DNA of 64,000 nucleotides from Flavitalea plasmicola (GCF_030546645.1 NZ_JAUOTO010000007.1:124001-188000); one strand, 5' to 3'. Positions 1-9,711 are shown, numbered from the stretch's first letter. Notes: a model not told the origin generated them from the sequence alone. Numbers and translations: made by a program.

Positions 1-2801
1 GATTCAGCTACTGTAGGGATATAAGGCAGTGCCGAGTTGGGGTTCAGGATATTACCCGGTACGCCGGCATAGATCAGCGTGTAAGGGCTGCCGGACTGAC
101 CGGAGTAGAAGAAATTCAGGGAAGTGGTGTGCATCGGGTTCCAGTTCAACGCTCCACCCAGGGTCGCTACGATATGCTGGCGCAGATCGAAGTTGGAATA
201 ACCCAGCTGGGGATTATTGGAAGAAATGGCCGGATTGTAATCCCAGTTGCTCTGCATGGAGTTGCGGATACCATTGGCGACGTCTTTCGACATGCCATAC
301 GTATAGGCAGCGGACCAGTTATAGCTGAAGGTAGCTGTGCTGCCTACCCGGATAGGATCAGATGTCCTCGCGATCTGGGCAGTAAGATTATACCGGTAGC
401 CCTTATTGGTGTTGGTCAGCAGGAAAACGTTGGCGAAGTCCCCGTTGACATTGCCGCCTGTGTACACCGGCGTCTGGGTTGGCCCGGTGGAATAGAACTG
501 CGTCACATCCTTCTTATTGATCTGCTGAAACAGGACGTCATGGATGGTCTTGGTGTACATACCGTCCAGGGTCAGCTTGTAACCATGCCCCAGCTTGAAG
601 TCCACCGCTACGCTGCTGCGCCATACAGAAGGAAGCTTGAACTTATTGTCCACGATATCGAGTTCACGTGTCTTAATGGAGTTCGGGCTCACCGCACCGA
701 TGGTAGATACCAGGTTATCAGGTCCAACCAGGGGTACCGTAGTACCTGCTGCAGGCTTGTAATCGATATTGTTGAAGTTAGGACCGCTGAGGGTGTATGC
801 ATAACCTAACCAGGCGAAGGGGATACGGCCGGTGAAGATGCCCGTACCGCCTCTCAGCACAACGGATTTATCACCCTTGATATCCCAGTTGAAGCCCAGA
901 CGGGGGGACAAAGCGACATTGCCAAACCATTTGTTGTCGAATTTGCCATAAGGCGTATGCGAATACGTCGGGTTGGTGGGGTTGACATAGTCAACTGTAG
1001 TGTTCAGCTCCGGGTCGGTAGCAGGCTGCTTCCCTACATAGGAATAGTCGATCCGGATGCCGGGCGTAACCTTCAGACGGCGGGTGATGGAGATCTCATC
1101 GCCCACATAGGCGCTGAGCAGGCCTACATTGAAATGGCTGCCGGGCGTATTGGCACGTAATGCATCATAATCGTTCTTACCTGCACCGGGAGCATAGGCG
1201 CCCCGGATCCGGCTGGGGCGGTTGATGAGAAAACTATCGACGCCTCCATACTGCCAGCGACCGTTCCAGCTGTTGACAAATCCATAGTCGAAGCTATAGA
1301 ATTCGTTATGCGTCCCAAAGGTAAATTTATGAATGCCCTTGTTCCAGGTGACATTGTCCGTAAATTCAAATGTCTTTTGACGCTGGTCATAGATAGCAGC
1401 CTCGCGCCAGGTACCTAACCAGATATTGGAGGCGCCGTTGGTGATGTCCACATAGGGGGTCACATTATTAAAAGCGCCGGGAAAGGTACGGTAGTCGTGT
1501 ACGTTGATATAACCCAGGATCAGCTGGTTGTTCACCGTATTGCTGAACTTGGTCTTCAATTCAGCTACGATGTTGATATTCTTGCTGTATTGGGTAAAGT
1601 CCGTCGAGCTGAACTGGTATACTGCGGGCGTACGCTCCAGGTTATTACCCCAGCCCTTGGTATAAATGCCACGCAGCGTAAGCGTGGTTTTGGGGCTGAT
1701 ATTGTAATCCAGGCGGCCGAAGTATTTATCGCTGTTGGTGAAGATCTTGCCCGGAGCATAGGAGCCCGGGTCGAATCCGGCGGCTTTGAAGGCGTTGGTG
1801 ATCTGCACAGCCTGTGCTGCCGTCATCGCGGCGCCGGCTTCACCTACATTGTAGAAAGTAGGTTCCTGGCGGCGGGTGAGCTCCACATTGGCGATGAAGA
1901 ACAGCTTATTCTTAATGATGGGTCCGCTAAGCGTCGCACCATATTGATAGTCATAAAAATCGGAACCGATTGACTTCTTCGCGGCATCCGGGCTTTTCCC
2001 CACCAGGGCGTTGTTCCTGCCATAGCCATAGACAGAACCATGAAAGTCATTGGTACCGCTCTTGGTAACAGCATTCACCGTACCGCCCGTGAAATTACCC
2101 AGCTTTACGTCATAAGGAGCCAGCTGCACCTGAACTTCCTGGATAACGTCCAGGCTGTAGGGATTGGTGCGGGTGCCGGATCCGGCCGTACCTGCCTGGC
2201 CACCACCGCTGGTGCCGCCAAAAGAGTTGCTGAAGCCGATGGCGTCATTGTTCATGGCGCCGTCCAGCGTAATGTTATTATAGCGAAAGTTACTGCCGCC
2301 AAAAGAGTTGTTGTTCGACTGCGGAGTAAGCCTGGTAAAATCGGAAAGGCTTCTACCCAGCGTAGGCAGGGTGGTCAGCTGCGCCTTGCCCACGGTGAGC
2401 CCGGAGGTCTGGGCTCTCTTGCCGCCTACTACCACGACTTCCGTCAGGGCAGCCTCATTGAGCTTTAATCCAACGTTTACCTCAGGGTTCTCACCCAATG
2501 TGAGGCTGAGGTCGGAGATCGTCTCTTCTTTATAGCCTGTGAAAGAGATCTTTACTGTATAAGGCCCTCCCACTTTCAGGTTGGGTATAACAAAAATTCC
2601 TTTGCTGTTTGTCTGGGAACCTGTAGAGTATCCCGTGGGTTCATGTTTTACTACAACGGATGCGCCCGGTACGGGAGCTCCCTTGGAATCATAAACGACA
2701 CCATTAAGCGTGGCGGTCGTCTCCTGCGCCCGGGCGAGTCCCCCGGTGAGAAGAGCGATCGTGCTGAACATAAGCAATAGTCTGAGTCTGAAACGCGACA
2801 T
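1..2801 (-). CDS. TonB-dependent receptor, Oar/CarboxypepD-reg type, 3' end beyond window
   Basis: Outer-membrane receptor, partial: the ATG is at 2801 and the frame stays open for 933 codons to the left edge. The N-terminus has a signal peptide (MSRFRLRLLLMFSTIALLTG, then ARAQ). It is followed by a carboxypeptidase-regulatory-like fold at about residues 28-115 (NGVVYDSKGAPVPGASVVVK, then GYKEETISDL). A plug domain comes next, with LDGAMNNDAIGFSNSFGG and a conserved TGGTVNAVTKSGTNDFHGS stretch, and then long alternating aromatic beta-strands of the barrel. No SusD-like partner is visible, and the Oar-like layout (no clear TonB box) suggests a solitary receptor. Substrate cannot be told. Transcribed away from the DUF47 gene at 3133, with a 331-bp leader region between them. 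Confidence 0.9.
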   Translation of the reverse strand, partial: MSRFRLRLLLMFSTIALLTGGLARAQETTATLNGVVYDSKGAPVPGASVVVKHEPTGYSTGSQTNSKGIFVIPNLKVGGPYTVKISFTGYKEETISDLSLTLGENPEVNVGLKLNEAALTEVVVVGGKRAQTSGLTVGKAQLTTLPTLGRSLSDFTRLTPQSNNNSFGGSNFRYNNITLDGAMNNDAIGFSNSFGGTSGGGQAGTAGSGTRTNPYSLDVIQEVQVQLAPYDVKLGNFTGGTVNAVTKSGTNDFHGSVYGYGRNNALVGKSPDAAKKSIGSDFYDYQYGATLSGPIIKNKLFFIANVELTRRQEPTFYNVGEAGAAMTAAQAVQITNAFKAAGFDPGSYAPGKIFTNSDKYFGRLDYNISPKTTLTLRGIYTKGWGNNLERTPAVYQFSSTDFTQYSKNINIVAELKTKFSNTVNNQLILGYINVHDYRTFPGAFNNVTPYVDITNGASNIWLGTWREAAIYDQRQKTFEFTDNVTWNKGIHKFTFGTHNEFYSFDYGFVNSWNGRWQYGGVDSFLINRPSRIRGAYAPGAGKNDYDALRANTPGSHFNVGLLSAYVGDEISITRRLKVTPGIRIDYSYVGKQPATDPELNTTVDYVNPTNPTYSHTPYGKFDNKWFGNVALSPRLGFNWDIKGDKSVVLRGGTGIFTGRIPFAWLGYAYTLSGPNFNNIDYKPAAGTTVPLVGPDNLVSTIGAVSPNSIKTRELDIVDNKFKLPSVWRSSVAVDFKLGHGYKLTLDGMYTKTIHDVLFQQINKKDVTQFYSTGPTQTPVYTGGNVNGDFANVFLLTNTNKGYRYNLTAQIARTSDPIRVGSTATFSYNWSAAYTYGMSKDVANGIRNSMQSNWDYNPAISSNNPQLGYSNFDLRQHIVATLGGALNWNPMHTTSLNFFYSGQSGSPYTLIYAGVPGNILNPNSALPYIPTVAE

Positions 2802-3132
2802 AACGATTAGTTAAAATTTGCTGCAAAGGTGGCTCCGGCATGTTACCGGCAGGTTACCCCAGTGTTAAGAAATTGTAAAGAGGGTGTAACAAGTCAATCT
2901 TATATGATAGAAGGCATATCCATATTAATCTATAATACAACGGATTACAAAATACTTTGCTAAAAAAGACCGTTACATCCCGTCTTCCTCAATTATTGGA
3001 GAATTATCGCAGCAGGGGTAATCTTATTCCCTGTATCCAGGCGTCCGCTGCCCTGTATTAATAAATCATTACCATATTTAATTGCGATTATCCCGGGGTC
3101 AATGCCTTGTAATTTTATTAAAATTCTCTCCC
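2802..3132. other. Divergent intergenic region, TonB receptor / DUF47
   Basis: No gene is visible in these 331 bases. The half next to the receptor has an 11-bp tandem repeat (2837-2858) and a CACCTTTG sequence on the minus strand (2823-2830) that resembles the Bacteroidota -7 box TAnnTTTG with one mismatch. The central part is AT-rich. No clear promoter for the DUF47 gene could be assigned. Confidence 0.5.
2837..2858. repeat. 11-bp tandem direct repeat upstream of TonB receptor
   Basis: GGCATGTTACC is followed directly by GGCAGGTTACC (10 of 11 identical), starting 36 bp upstream of the receptor start codon. The position and one-turn spacing would suit an operator or stem-loop in the leader, but nothing else supports a role. 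Confidence 0.4.
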
Positions 3133-3783
3133 ATGAGTTTTAATTCAATAATGAAAGTGTTCATGCCCAAGGACCAGGTGTTCTACACTTTATTTGAAGA
3201 GGTGGCTGGCAACGTGCATGGCATGGGCAAGGCCCTGAAGGCGGTGGTCTCGGAGACAGATTTCGATAAGCGCGAGGGATTGATCGCGGGGTTGGAGACC
3301 CAGGAGCATCTCAACGATGCGCTGACGCACCAGATCTATACCGAGCTGGGCAGGAATTTCATCACTCCTTTCGACAGGGAGGACATACACTACCTGGCCA
3401 GCACCCTGGAAGATATCTGCGATTATATTTACTCCTCCGCCAAAAAGATAAATTTTTACCGGGTCAACCCAAACGACATGGGCATCCAGAAACTGGCAGA
3501 CCTCATCGAACAGAGTGCGGAACAGATCAACAAGGCTGTCCGGGAGCTCCGGGATATGCGGGACATGCGTAAGATCACCGACGCCCTGGTAAGGGTCGAC
3601 AGCATCGAGAACCAGGCCGACGATGTCTTCGACATGAGCATCGACCGCCTCTTCGAAACCGAACCCGACGCGAAGGAGGTCATTAAGAAAAGAGAGATCT
3701 ACCAGGCAATGGAAACCGCCACGGACAAATGCGTGGACGTCACCAGCGTGATCGAGTCTATTATTATTAAATACTCAAAATAG
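3133..3783 (+). CDS. DUF47 / PhoU-like phosphate transport regulator (stand-alone paralogue)
   Basis: A 216-residue all-helical DUF47 protein. Family members are PhoU-like cytoplasmic proteins that normally accompany PiT phosphate transporters and are thought to control them. Diagnostic stretches are TELGRNFITPFDREDIHYLA, DICDYIY, RELRDMRDMRKITDALVRV, ENQADDVFD and ETEPDAKEVIKKREIYQ. The start MSFNSIMKVF was chosen over an in-frame start 17 codons upstream because it aligns with the start of the paralogue at 16459. The two proteins are very similar along their whole length. Unlike that copy, this one has no transporter gene beside it: upstream is a divergent TonB receptor and downstream is the convergent efflux operon. 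It may regulate a transporter elsewhere. Confidence 0.9.
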   Translation: MSFNSIMKVFMPKDQVFYTLFEEVAGNVHGMGKALKAVVSETDFDKREGLIAGLETQEHLNDALTHQIYTELGRNFITPFDREDIHYLASTLEDICDYIYSSAKKINFYRVNPNDMGIQKLADLIEQSAEQINKAVRELRDMRDMRKITDALVRVDSIENQADDVFDMSIDRLFETEPDAKEVIKKREIYQAMETATDKCVDVTSVIESIIIKYSK

Positions 3784-3809
3784 GCCCGGTATCCAGGATG
3801 CACCGGGCC
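3783..3809. terminator. Hairpin between convergent DUF47 and efflux operon
   Basis: GGCCCGGT (3783-3790) pairs perfectly with ACCGGGCC (3802-3809) across an 11-nt loop, starting at the last base of the DUF47 stop codon. It lies between two convergent genes and can serve as a bidirectional terminator. There is no U-tract. Confidence 0.55.
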
Positions 3810-3815
3810 ATCAGA

Positions 3816-4922
3816 TCATTGCAGCGCGGCTCCATCCCTGATCTCATCATTGGCATTGACGACGATCTTTTCATGCAGCTGAATATTGCCGAAGACCTCG
3901 GTGGAGTCATTCCTGGAATTGCCGGTGACGATGTCAACCCAATGAGCCTTGCCCTGCGCAACGGCAACAACGTACTTCTTCTCCTGGGAGGTCACAATGG
4001 CGGAAGCCGGCACGATGAACGAGCTGGTACCCCTCTTCACGGGTAACATCACCTCCGCATACATCCCCGGCTTCAGCAGGCCCTGGGTGTTATTCACATC
4101 CACTTCCACGGCCTCACTCCGGTATTTCATATTGAGCGCACCGGCGCTCCGGCTGATGGTACCCTGGAAGACCTTGCCCGGCAGCGTGCTTACCCGGAAG
4201 CCGACGAGCGTATGGCCCGTCAGCTGGTTGCTGTAAAGCTCCGGCACGTCGATCGACAGGCGCAGCTTGCTTTCCTGCTGCAGCACCAGCATGGGCCGGT
4301 CGTCCGTCTTCAGGTTGGGTCCTACCAGCGCGCCGGGATGGACATTGCGCTCCGTGATCGCCCCCTCGAAAGGCGCCGTCACCGTGAGATAGTTCTTTGT
4401 CACCTCCAAAGACTTGTAGTTCGCCATCTCCCCCTGGGCAGTCGCGCTGTCCGCGATCATACGGGCGCGTGCCAGCTCCAGGTCATGCGCCGAGACGGTC
4501 CCCGGCATCCTGTTGGCCTGGACAAGCCGTTCATAATTATCTTTACTGGCCAGCGAAAGCGAATAGACCTGCAGGTATTTGGCCCTGGCCGCCAGGTATT
4601 GCTGTTCCATTTCAGGCGCTTCCAGGACGATCAGCACCTGCCCCCTTCTCACTTGCGATCCCCTGTCTACCGGAACCTCTTTGACAAACCCATTGACCCT
4701 GGGATAAATATCCACCATCTCGAAAGGTCGGAGCACTGCCGGCAGATTTACAGAAGCGCCCAGCTGGCCCTCCGTCACCTCGCCGATGACGTACCTGTTC
4801 TTCACCGCTTCCTTGTCTGAAGAATCCTTGTCGACAGGCTTTGTTTCAGCCTGGTTGCAAGCGGCCATCAGCATCACCAGCAGGCCGTAAAAAGAATATT
4901 TTATCGCATTACTCACGTTCAT
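3816..4922 (-). CDS. RND efflux periplasmic adaptor (membrane-fusion) lipoprotein
   Basis: A 368-residue membrane-fusion protein linking the inner-membrane pump to the TolC channel. The start at 4922 (MNVSNAIKYS) was preferred over one 13 codons upstream because it gives a clean lipoprotein signal: hydrophobic LLVMLMAAC with the lipid-attachment Cys near residue 22. Next come a lipoyl-like half (GFVKEVPVDRGSQVRRGQVL), a coiled-coil hairpin (MEQQYLAARAKYLQVYSL onward), the returning lipoyl half (TAPFEGAITERNVHPGALVG) and a beta-barrel domain (SIDVPELYSNQLTGHTLVGF). Last gene of the operon; it begins 43 bp after the pump gene ends. Confidence 0.92.
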   Translation of the reverse strand: MNVSNAIKYSFYGLLVMLMAACNQAETKPVDKDSSDKEAVKNRYVIGEVTEGQLGASVNLPAVLRPFEMVDIYPRVNGFVKEVPVDRGSQVRRGQVLIVLEAPEMEQQYLAARAKYLQVYSLSLASKDNYERLVQANRMPGTVSAHDLELARARMIADSATAQGEMANYKSLEVTKNYLTVTAPFEGAITERNVHPGALVGPNLKTDDRPMLVLQQESKLRLSIDVPELYSNQLTGHTLVGFRVSTLPGKVFQGTISRSAGALNMKYRSEAVEVDVNNTQGLLKPGMYAEVMLPVKRGTSSFIVPASAIVTSQEKKYVVAVAQGKAHWVDIVTGNSRNDSTEVFGNIQLHEKIVVNANDEIRDGAALQ

Positions 4923-4965
4923 AATGATTTCTTTATGGTGTTCGTGCATCTTCGATGTCATATAC

Positions 4966-7900
4966 TTAGTTTATATTTTGATTTGCCTCCGGCATCAGGG
5001 AGGGTGTGGAAAAATTCGTTCGCTTTTGTACCAATGCATACACCTGTGGCAGGATCAGCAAGGCCGCCAGGGTGGAAAATACCAATCCGCCAATAACAGC
5101 ACGGCCGAGCGGCGCCGTCTGGTCGCCCGCCTCACCCATGCCCGAAGCCATGGGTATCATCCCCGCGATCATGGCCAGGCTGGTCATGAGGATCGGGCGC
5201 AGACGAATAGAGGCGCTGGTGACGGCGGCACGGGAGGCATCCTTATACTCCATCCGCAGCTTCTCCGCGTTGGTGACGATCAGGATCGCATTGGCCACCG
5301 ATACGCCCGTGGACATGATCATCCCCATGTAGCTCTGGAGGTTCAGGGTAGAGCCGGTGAGCAGCAAAGCGATAAGTGATCCCAGGATCACGGCCGGGAC
5401 GGTCGTCAATACCGCCAGGGATACCTTAAAGGACTGGTAATTGGCCGCCAGCAGGAGAAAGATCACCACGATGGCAATGGCCAGGCCATTCTGCAGTCCG
5501 CTGAGCGTCTCCACCAGCAGGCTGGATGTCCCTTTTATCTCCGTGACCAGGCCGCGGGGCGGAGCGCCCAGCTCCTTAATGGCCATCTGAACGGCAGCCG
5601 TGGCGGCGCCCAGGTCTTTTTTATAGATATTGGCGCTCACAGTGACATAGCGGCGGGGGCCGGCCCGGTCATATTCCCCGGGAAGACTGTCGATCGAAAA
5701 ATTCGCAATATCCTCCAGGACGGGTCTCGGCTGTCCTTCGACCAACGGTATCTCTTTCAGATCGCCTACCTCATGCATAATGTATTCCGGCACCTGCACC
5801 TGTACCTGGTAGGTATACGAAGTGCGGTCATCCAGCCAGAGGTTCTTCTGCGTATAGCGGCTGGAGCTGGTGGCAGCCGTCACCGACCGCGCAACATCCG
5901 ACAGGTTGATACCCATCTGCGCCGCCTTGAATCGGTCCACGTTAATATTGATCACGGGAAATTTAAGCGGCTGGGCGATCTGCACGTCCCGGAGAAAAGA
6001 TACTTTTTCCAACCTGTCCACCAGCTTGCCTGCAAAGTGCCCGATCTGCTGCATGTCCCTTCCGGCCACCCGGACCTCGATAGGCGTGGAAGCACCCTGG
6101 CTCATGATCTTTTCAGTGAGATCGATGGGCTCGAAAGAAACTTTCATTTCAGGCAGCTGCGCCGCGATCTTCTTCCTGATCTCATCTTTGAGCTCATCCA
6201 TATTCACTTTGTATTTCTCATCCAGGTTCACCTGCAATATGCCCTCATGCGTGCCGCTGTTGAATACATAGAGATTGCTGGAACCGAAATTGGTAGGCAC
6301 CGGTCCGACAAAGGCCGAGCTGATCGCCACATGCCCGTCCACCATCTTATTGACGATATCCAGTACATCATGCAGCTTGTGCTCAGTCACTTCCAGGCGG
6401 GTGCCGTCGGGCTCTTTGATCCGCAGCTGGAACTGGCCTGTGTTCACCTTGGGCATCAGGTCCTTGCCGATCATCACAAAAGCAAGACCTGCACATCCAA
6501 AAACCACGAGGAAATACAAGCTCACCGTTGCCCCCTTGTAGCGCATCAGCGCTTCGATCCGGCGCGTATAGGCCATCTTGAAACGCTGGAACCGGTCGTT
6601 CTTTTCCGGCACCGTCCGCTCATTATTGCCGTGGAGCCTTACTTCATCCACTTCCGCGGTGTTCAGCGCCAGGCCGGCATGCGCATGCTGGTGACCATGA
6701 CGGTACATGAACTTTTCCGCCTTCAATATCCAGTTGGAAAGAATGGGCACCAGGGTCTGCGCAAGGAAATAAGAAGCGATCATCGCAAAGCCAATGGCCA
6801 GCGACAGGGGCAGGAACATCGCCTTGGGCACGCCTGTCATGATCAGGGCCGGCGCAAATACCGCCAGGATGCACAGCAGGATCAATAATAAGGGAAACGA
6901 TATTTCCTCGCAGGCTTCATAGATCGCCTGGCGCTTGGGTTTTCCCATCTCCAGGTGCTGGTGAATGTTTTCGATGGTGACGGTGGCCTGGTCCACCAGC
7001 ACGCCAATGGCCAATGCCAGCCCGCTGAGGGTCATGATATTGATGGTTTGCCCCGCCAGCTTCAGCAGCAGCACGGCGCTGAGCACCGAGACAGGGATCG
7101 TGATGATGACCACCAGGCTGCTGCGCCAGTCCTGGAGGAACAGCAGCACCATCAGACCCGTCAGGATGGCGCCCAGGACCCCTTCCGTCATAAGGCTCTT
7201 CACTGCATTGATCACAAAGACGGACTGGTCGAACTCGTAAGAGACATGCACGTCCTCCGGGAGCAAGGTCTGTATCTCCGGCAGCTTGGCCTTCAACCCT
7301 TTCACGACATCCCAGGTAGAGGCGTCCGATGTCTTTACCACAGGAATATAAACGGACCTCCGTCCATTCACCAGCGCATAGTCGATCGTGATGTCCGCCG
7401 CGTCGCTGACCCTCCCGATGTCCCTGACAAAGACAGTGCTATTGCCATTGTTGACGACGGGAATATTGTCAAATGCCTCCACCTTCTGCTCCAGCGAGTT
7501 CAGGGTCGTCACATACATAGTATTGTTGATCCTGATATTACCCGAAGGACTGATGGAATTGTTCTTCGCGATGGCGGCCACCACCTGGTCCGGCGAAAGA
7601 TTGAACCCCCTGATCCGCTCGGGATCGATATTGATGATGACAGACCGGGCATTGGACCCAAACGGCGGAGGTGCGGAAAGGCCCGGCACGGTAGCGAACA
7701 TTGGCCGTACCCGCGTCAACGCCAGGTCATAGATGTCTTTCAGCGGCCTGGTCGGACTGCTGAAGACCAGCTCACCCACCGGCAGGGAAGAAGCGTCAAA
7801 ACGCACCACTTGCGGCGGTAAAGCGCCGGGAGGGAAAAAGGCCGAGGCACGATTGACCTGCAATGCCACCTGCGCCGAGGCTTCCGCCATATCCGTCGTT

Positions 7901-8190
7901 TCATAGAACGTAAGCTTGATGATGCTGATACCCTGGATATTCTTGCTTTCAATATTTTTGATGCCATTGACATAAAGGAACTGGTCCTGCATACGCGTGG
8001 CAAAGAACCCTTCCATCTGCTGCGCCGACATACCTCCATAGGGCTCGATCACATAGATGGTAGGTAGGTTCAGCTTGGGAAATATATCAATGGGTATGGT
8101 AAAGATCGCCAGCACCGAGAACAGCAGCACCCCAAGGGTGATCACGACCACGGCGATCGGCTTCTTTAGTCCCGAAGACACTAATGACAT
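4966..8190 (-). CDS. RND family efflux pump, inner-membrane permease
   Basis: A 1074-residue proton-driven RND transporter of the AcrB/HAE1 type, forming the inner-membrane part of a tripartite drug or metabolite exporter. It shows the duplicated layout: TM1 (residues 12-32), a large periplasmic loop, a TM2-TM6 bundle, a second amphipathic start (MAYTRRIEALMRYKG), a second periplasmic loop and a C-terminal TM bundle ending MASGMGEAGDQTAPLGRAVI. The TM4 motif reads GLALAIGVLVDQATVTIENI, so Asp400 is followed by Gln401, whereas AcrB-type pumps normally have two adjacent Asp. This is not the heavy-metal CzcA motif either. The gene lies 7 bp after tolC in the same operon. Substrate unknown. Confidence 0.95.
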   Translation of the reverse strand: MSLVSSGLKKPIAVVVITLGVLLFSVLAIFTIPIDIFPKLNLPTIYVIEPYGGMSAQQMEGFFATRMQDQFLYVNGIKNIESKNIQGISIIKLTFYETTDMAEASAQVALQVNRASAFFPPGALPPQVVRFDASSLPVGELVFSSPTRPLKDIYDLALTRVRPMFATVPGLSAPPPFGSNARSVIINIDPERIRGFNLSPDQVVAAIAKNNSISPSGNIRINNTMYVTTLNSLEQKVEAFDNIPVVNNGNSTVFVRDIGRVSDAADITIDYALVNGRRSVYIPVVKTSDASTWDVVKGLKAKLPEIQTLLPEDVHVSYEFDQSVFVINAVKSLMTEGVLGAILTGLMVLLFLQDWRSSLVVIITIPVSVLSAVLLLKLAGQTINIMTLSGLALAIGVLVDQATVTIENIHQHLEMGKPKRQAIYEACEEISFPLLLILLCILAVFAPALIMTGVPKAMFLPLSLAIGFAMIASYFLAQTLVPILSNWILKAEKFMYRHGHQHAHAGLALNTAEVDEVRLHGNNERTVPEKNDRFQRFKMAYTRRIEALMRYKGATVSLYFLVVFGCAGLAFVMIGKDLMPKVNTGQFQLRIKEPDGTRLEVTEHKLHDVLDIVNKMVDGHVAISSAFVGPVPTNFGSSNLYVFNSGTHEGILQVNLDEKYKVNMDELKDEIRKKIAAQLPEMKVSFEPIDLTEKIMSQGASTPIEVRVAGRDMQQIGHFAGKLVDRLEKVSFLRDVQIAQPLKFPVININVDRFKAAQMGINLSDVARSVTAATSSSRYTQKNLWLDDRTSYTYQVQVQVPEYIMHEVGDLKEIPLVEGQPRPVLEDIANFSIDSLPGEYDRAGPRRYVTVSANIYKKDLGAATAAVQMAIKELGAPPRGLVTEIKGTSSLLVETLSGLQNGLAIAIVVIFLLLAANYQSFKVSLAVLTTVPAVILGSLIALLLTGSTLNLQSYMGMIMSTGVSVANAILIVTNAEKLRMEYKDASRAAVTSASIRLRPILMTSLAMIAGMIPMASGMGEAGDQTAPLGRAVIGGLVFSTLAALLILPQVYALVQKRTNFSTPSLMPEANQNIN

Positions 8191-8197
8191 ACGGTAG

Positions 8198-9628
8198 TTA
8201 TTTTAAAGTAGATAAAAGTTGGTAAATGTCTCCCTTCGCGTAGGCTTTCTGCACAATAGCCCTCCACACGCCGTCCTTCGTGTTGACCACATCTGTCTGG
8301 GCCCTGTTCAGGACATACAAAGCATTGGTAACATCGATGATATTGGAAAGGCCCGCATTGTATTGCGTCAGCCGTTGATTATAAGCATCCCTGGCGGCAT
8401 TCAGCTGCACCGGGATCTCATTGAATTTTTCGATGGCCGTGGTGAGGTTCACCGACGCCTGCAGACTGGCATTGGTCAGCGTCTGCTCCTGCTGCTCGTA
8501 GTTATGAAGGGCGACCTCCGTCTGGTACCGCTGTACATTTAACCTGTCCTTTTGGCGCCTGAGATCGAAGAGATCGTAGGTGATACCCAGCCCAAACAGG
8601 TAATTGTAACGTGAATAGCCCAATCCGGAACCAAGGTCTTTATTGATCGTCCCGTCCGGCTGAATGCTGGACCCTTTCATCCAGCCGGCAGCCAGCACAT
8701 ATAATTTGGGCAAATAGGATTTCCTGATCAGCCGCTCCCTCGCCTGGCTGTTCTCATAGATGGAATGAAAATAGGTGAGAAAGGGATGACCGGACCTGGC
8801 AGTATCCTTATACCCGGCGACGTTCAGCGACCCCAGCAACAGGCTGTCATTGCCCTGATCCGGGCTGATAGCGGCGGTATCCAGCGCCGTCAGTAAAGAC
8901 AGCTGCACTTTGGATTGCCGGAAAGCATTGTAGACGTCCATATAATTCAGCCGGGCCTTGGAATATTCCGCCTCTGCCAGGCTGCTGTCTACCCCCGGCC
9001 GCAAGCCGCTTATTACATAATTGCGGATAGCCATCCGGATCGTATCAGCGCGCCGGAGATTCTCCCATTGTATCAGGCTGAGCTCGTAATTCCTGATAAG
9101 GTCCAGGTAGGACTGAAGGACGATGGAGGCGATGTAGAAGCGCTCTCTGCCCAGGTCCATCGTATCCACCTTCAGCCGGGAATAAGCTTCCTGTATGCCG
9201 GCCTTATAACCACCGAAATTAGAGGCCTGCCATTGCAGATAGGCAACGCCGATATTACCTGAGGACACCGTGCCGATATTTTCCGGACGGGCGCTGACGC
9301 CGGATACAGAAGGCACAATGCCGCCCGAAAAATAGGCGGCTCCAAGATTATTGCTGGTGCCCGCATCCACCTGCTCGAAAAGATTCAGGGAAGGCAAACG
9401 CCTGTCCCTTGTCTCCGTGACAGCGGCCATGCCGGACCTCACCTGCGCCTCCCGGGCGCGGATGGAAGGATAATTGCGCAGCGCAAGAGACACCGCGTCG
9501 TTGATGGATAATGCCCTTCCCGGACTGCTTACCTGGGCACGCATGGGCAGTCCGGCAAATACAAATACTATTAAAAAAATGCCAGGACAGCGCCATCCTG
9601 TATCCTTTTTCAATGCATACACGATCAT
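8198..9628 (-). CDS. TolC family outer-membrane efflux protein
   Basis: A 476-residue outer-membrane channel component and first gene of the efflux operon (TolC, pump, adaptor). The signal peptide is within residues 1-32 (GIFLIVFVFAGLPMRAQ). Two TolC-type repeats follow, with long helices and the typical ALSINDAVSLALRNYPSIRAREAQVRSG beginning split over residues 39-66, and YNQRLTQYNAGLSNIIDVTNA near the C-terminus. Length and repeat layout are normal for the family. Having TolC first in the operon is common in Bacteroidota. The region upstream (9629-9711) holds no identified promoter. Confidence 0.93.
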   Translation of the reverse strand: MIVYALKKDTGWRCPGIFLIVFVFAGLPMRAQVSSPGRALSINDAVSLALRNYPSIRAREAQVRSGMAAVTETRDRRLPSLNLFEQVDAGTSNNLGAAYFSGGIVPSVSGVSARPENIGTVSSGNIGVAYLQWQASNFGGYKAGIQEAYSRLKVDTMDLGRERFYIASIVLQSYLDLIRNYELSLIQWENLRRADTIRMAIRNYVISGLRPGVDSSLAEAEYSKARLNYMDVYNAFRQSKVQLSLLTALDTAAISPDQGNDSLLLGSLNVAGYKDTARSGHPFLTYFHSIYENSQARERLIRKSYLPKLYVLAAGWMKGSSIQPDGTINKDLGSGLGYSRYNYLFGLGITYDLFDLRRQKDRLNVQRYQTEVALHNYEQQEQTLTNASLQASVNLTTAIEKFNEIPVQLNAARDAYNQRLTQYNAGLSNIIDVTNALYVLNRAQTDVVNTKDGVWRAIVQKAYAKGDIYQLLSTLK

Positions 9629-9711
9629 GTGCTTGTTTTTTTCAGGACAGCAAATAAGATTGTCCTGCTACAAAGAAATAATTGCAAAAATGAAAAGTGA
9701 TAGCTGGAAGA

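Noticed and set aside
129-2535. Plus-strand open frames opposite the TonB receptor
   Set aside because: The minus strand reads through without a stop as a well conserved receptor with signal peptide, plug and barrel. The plus frames are shadows.
5773-7821. Long plus-strand open frames opposite the RND pump gene
   Set aside because: They lie wholly inside a strongly conserved RND transporter and have no protein-like features.
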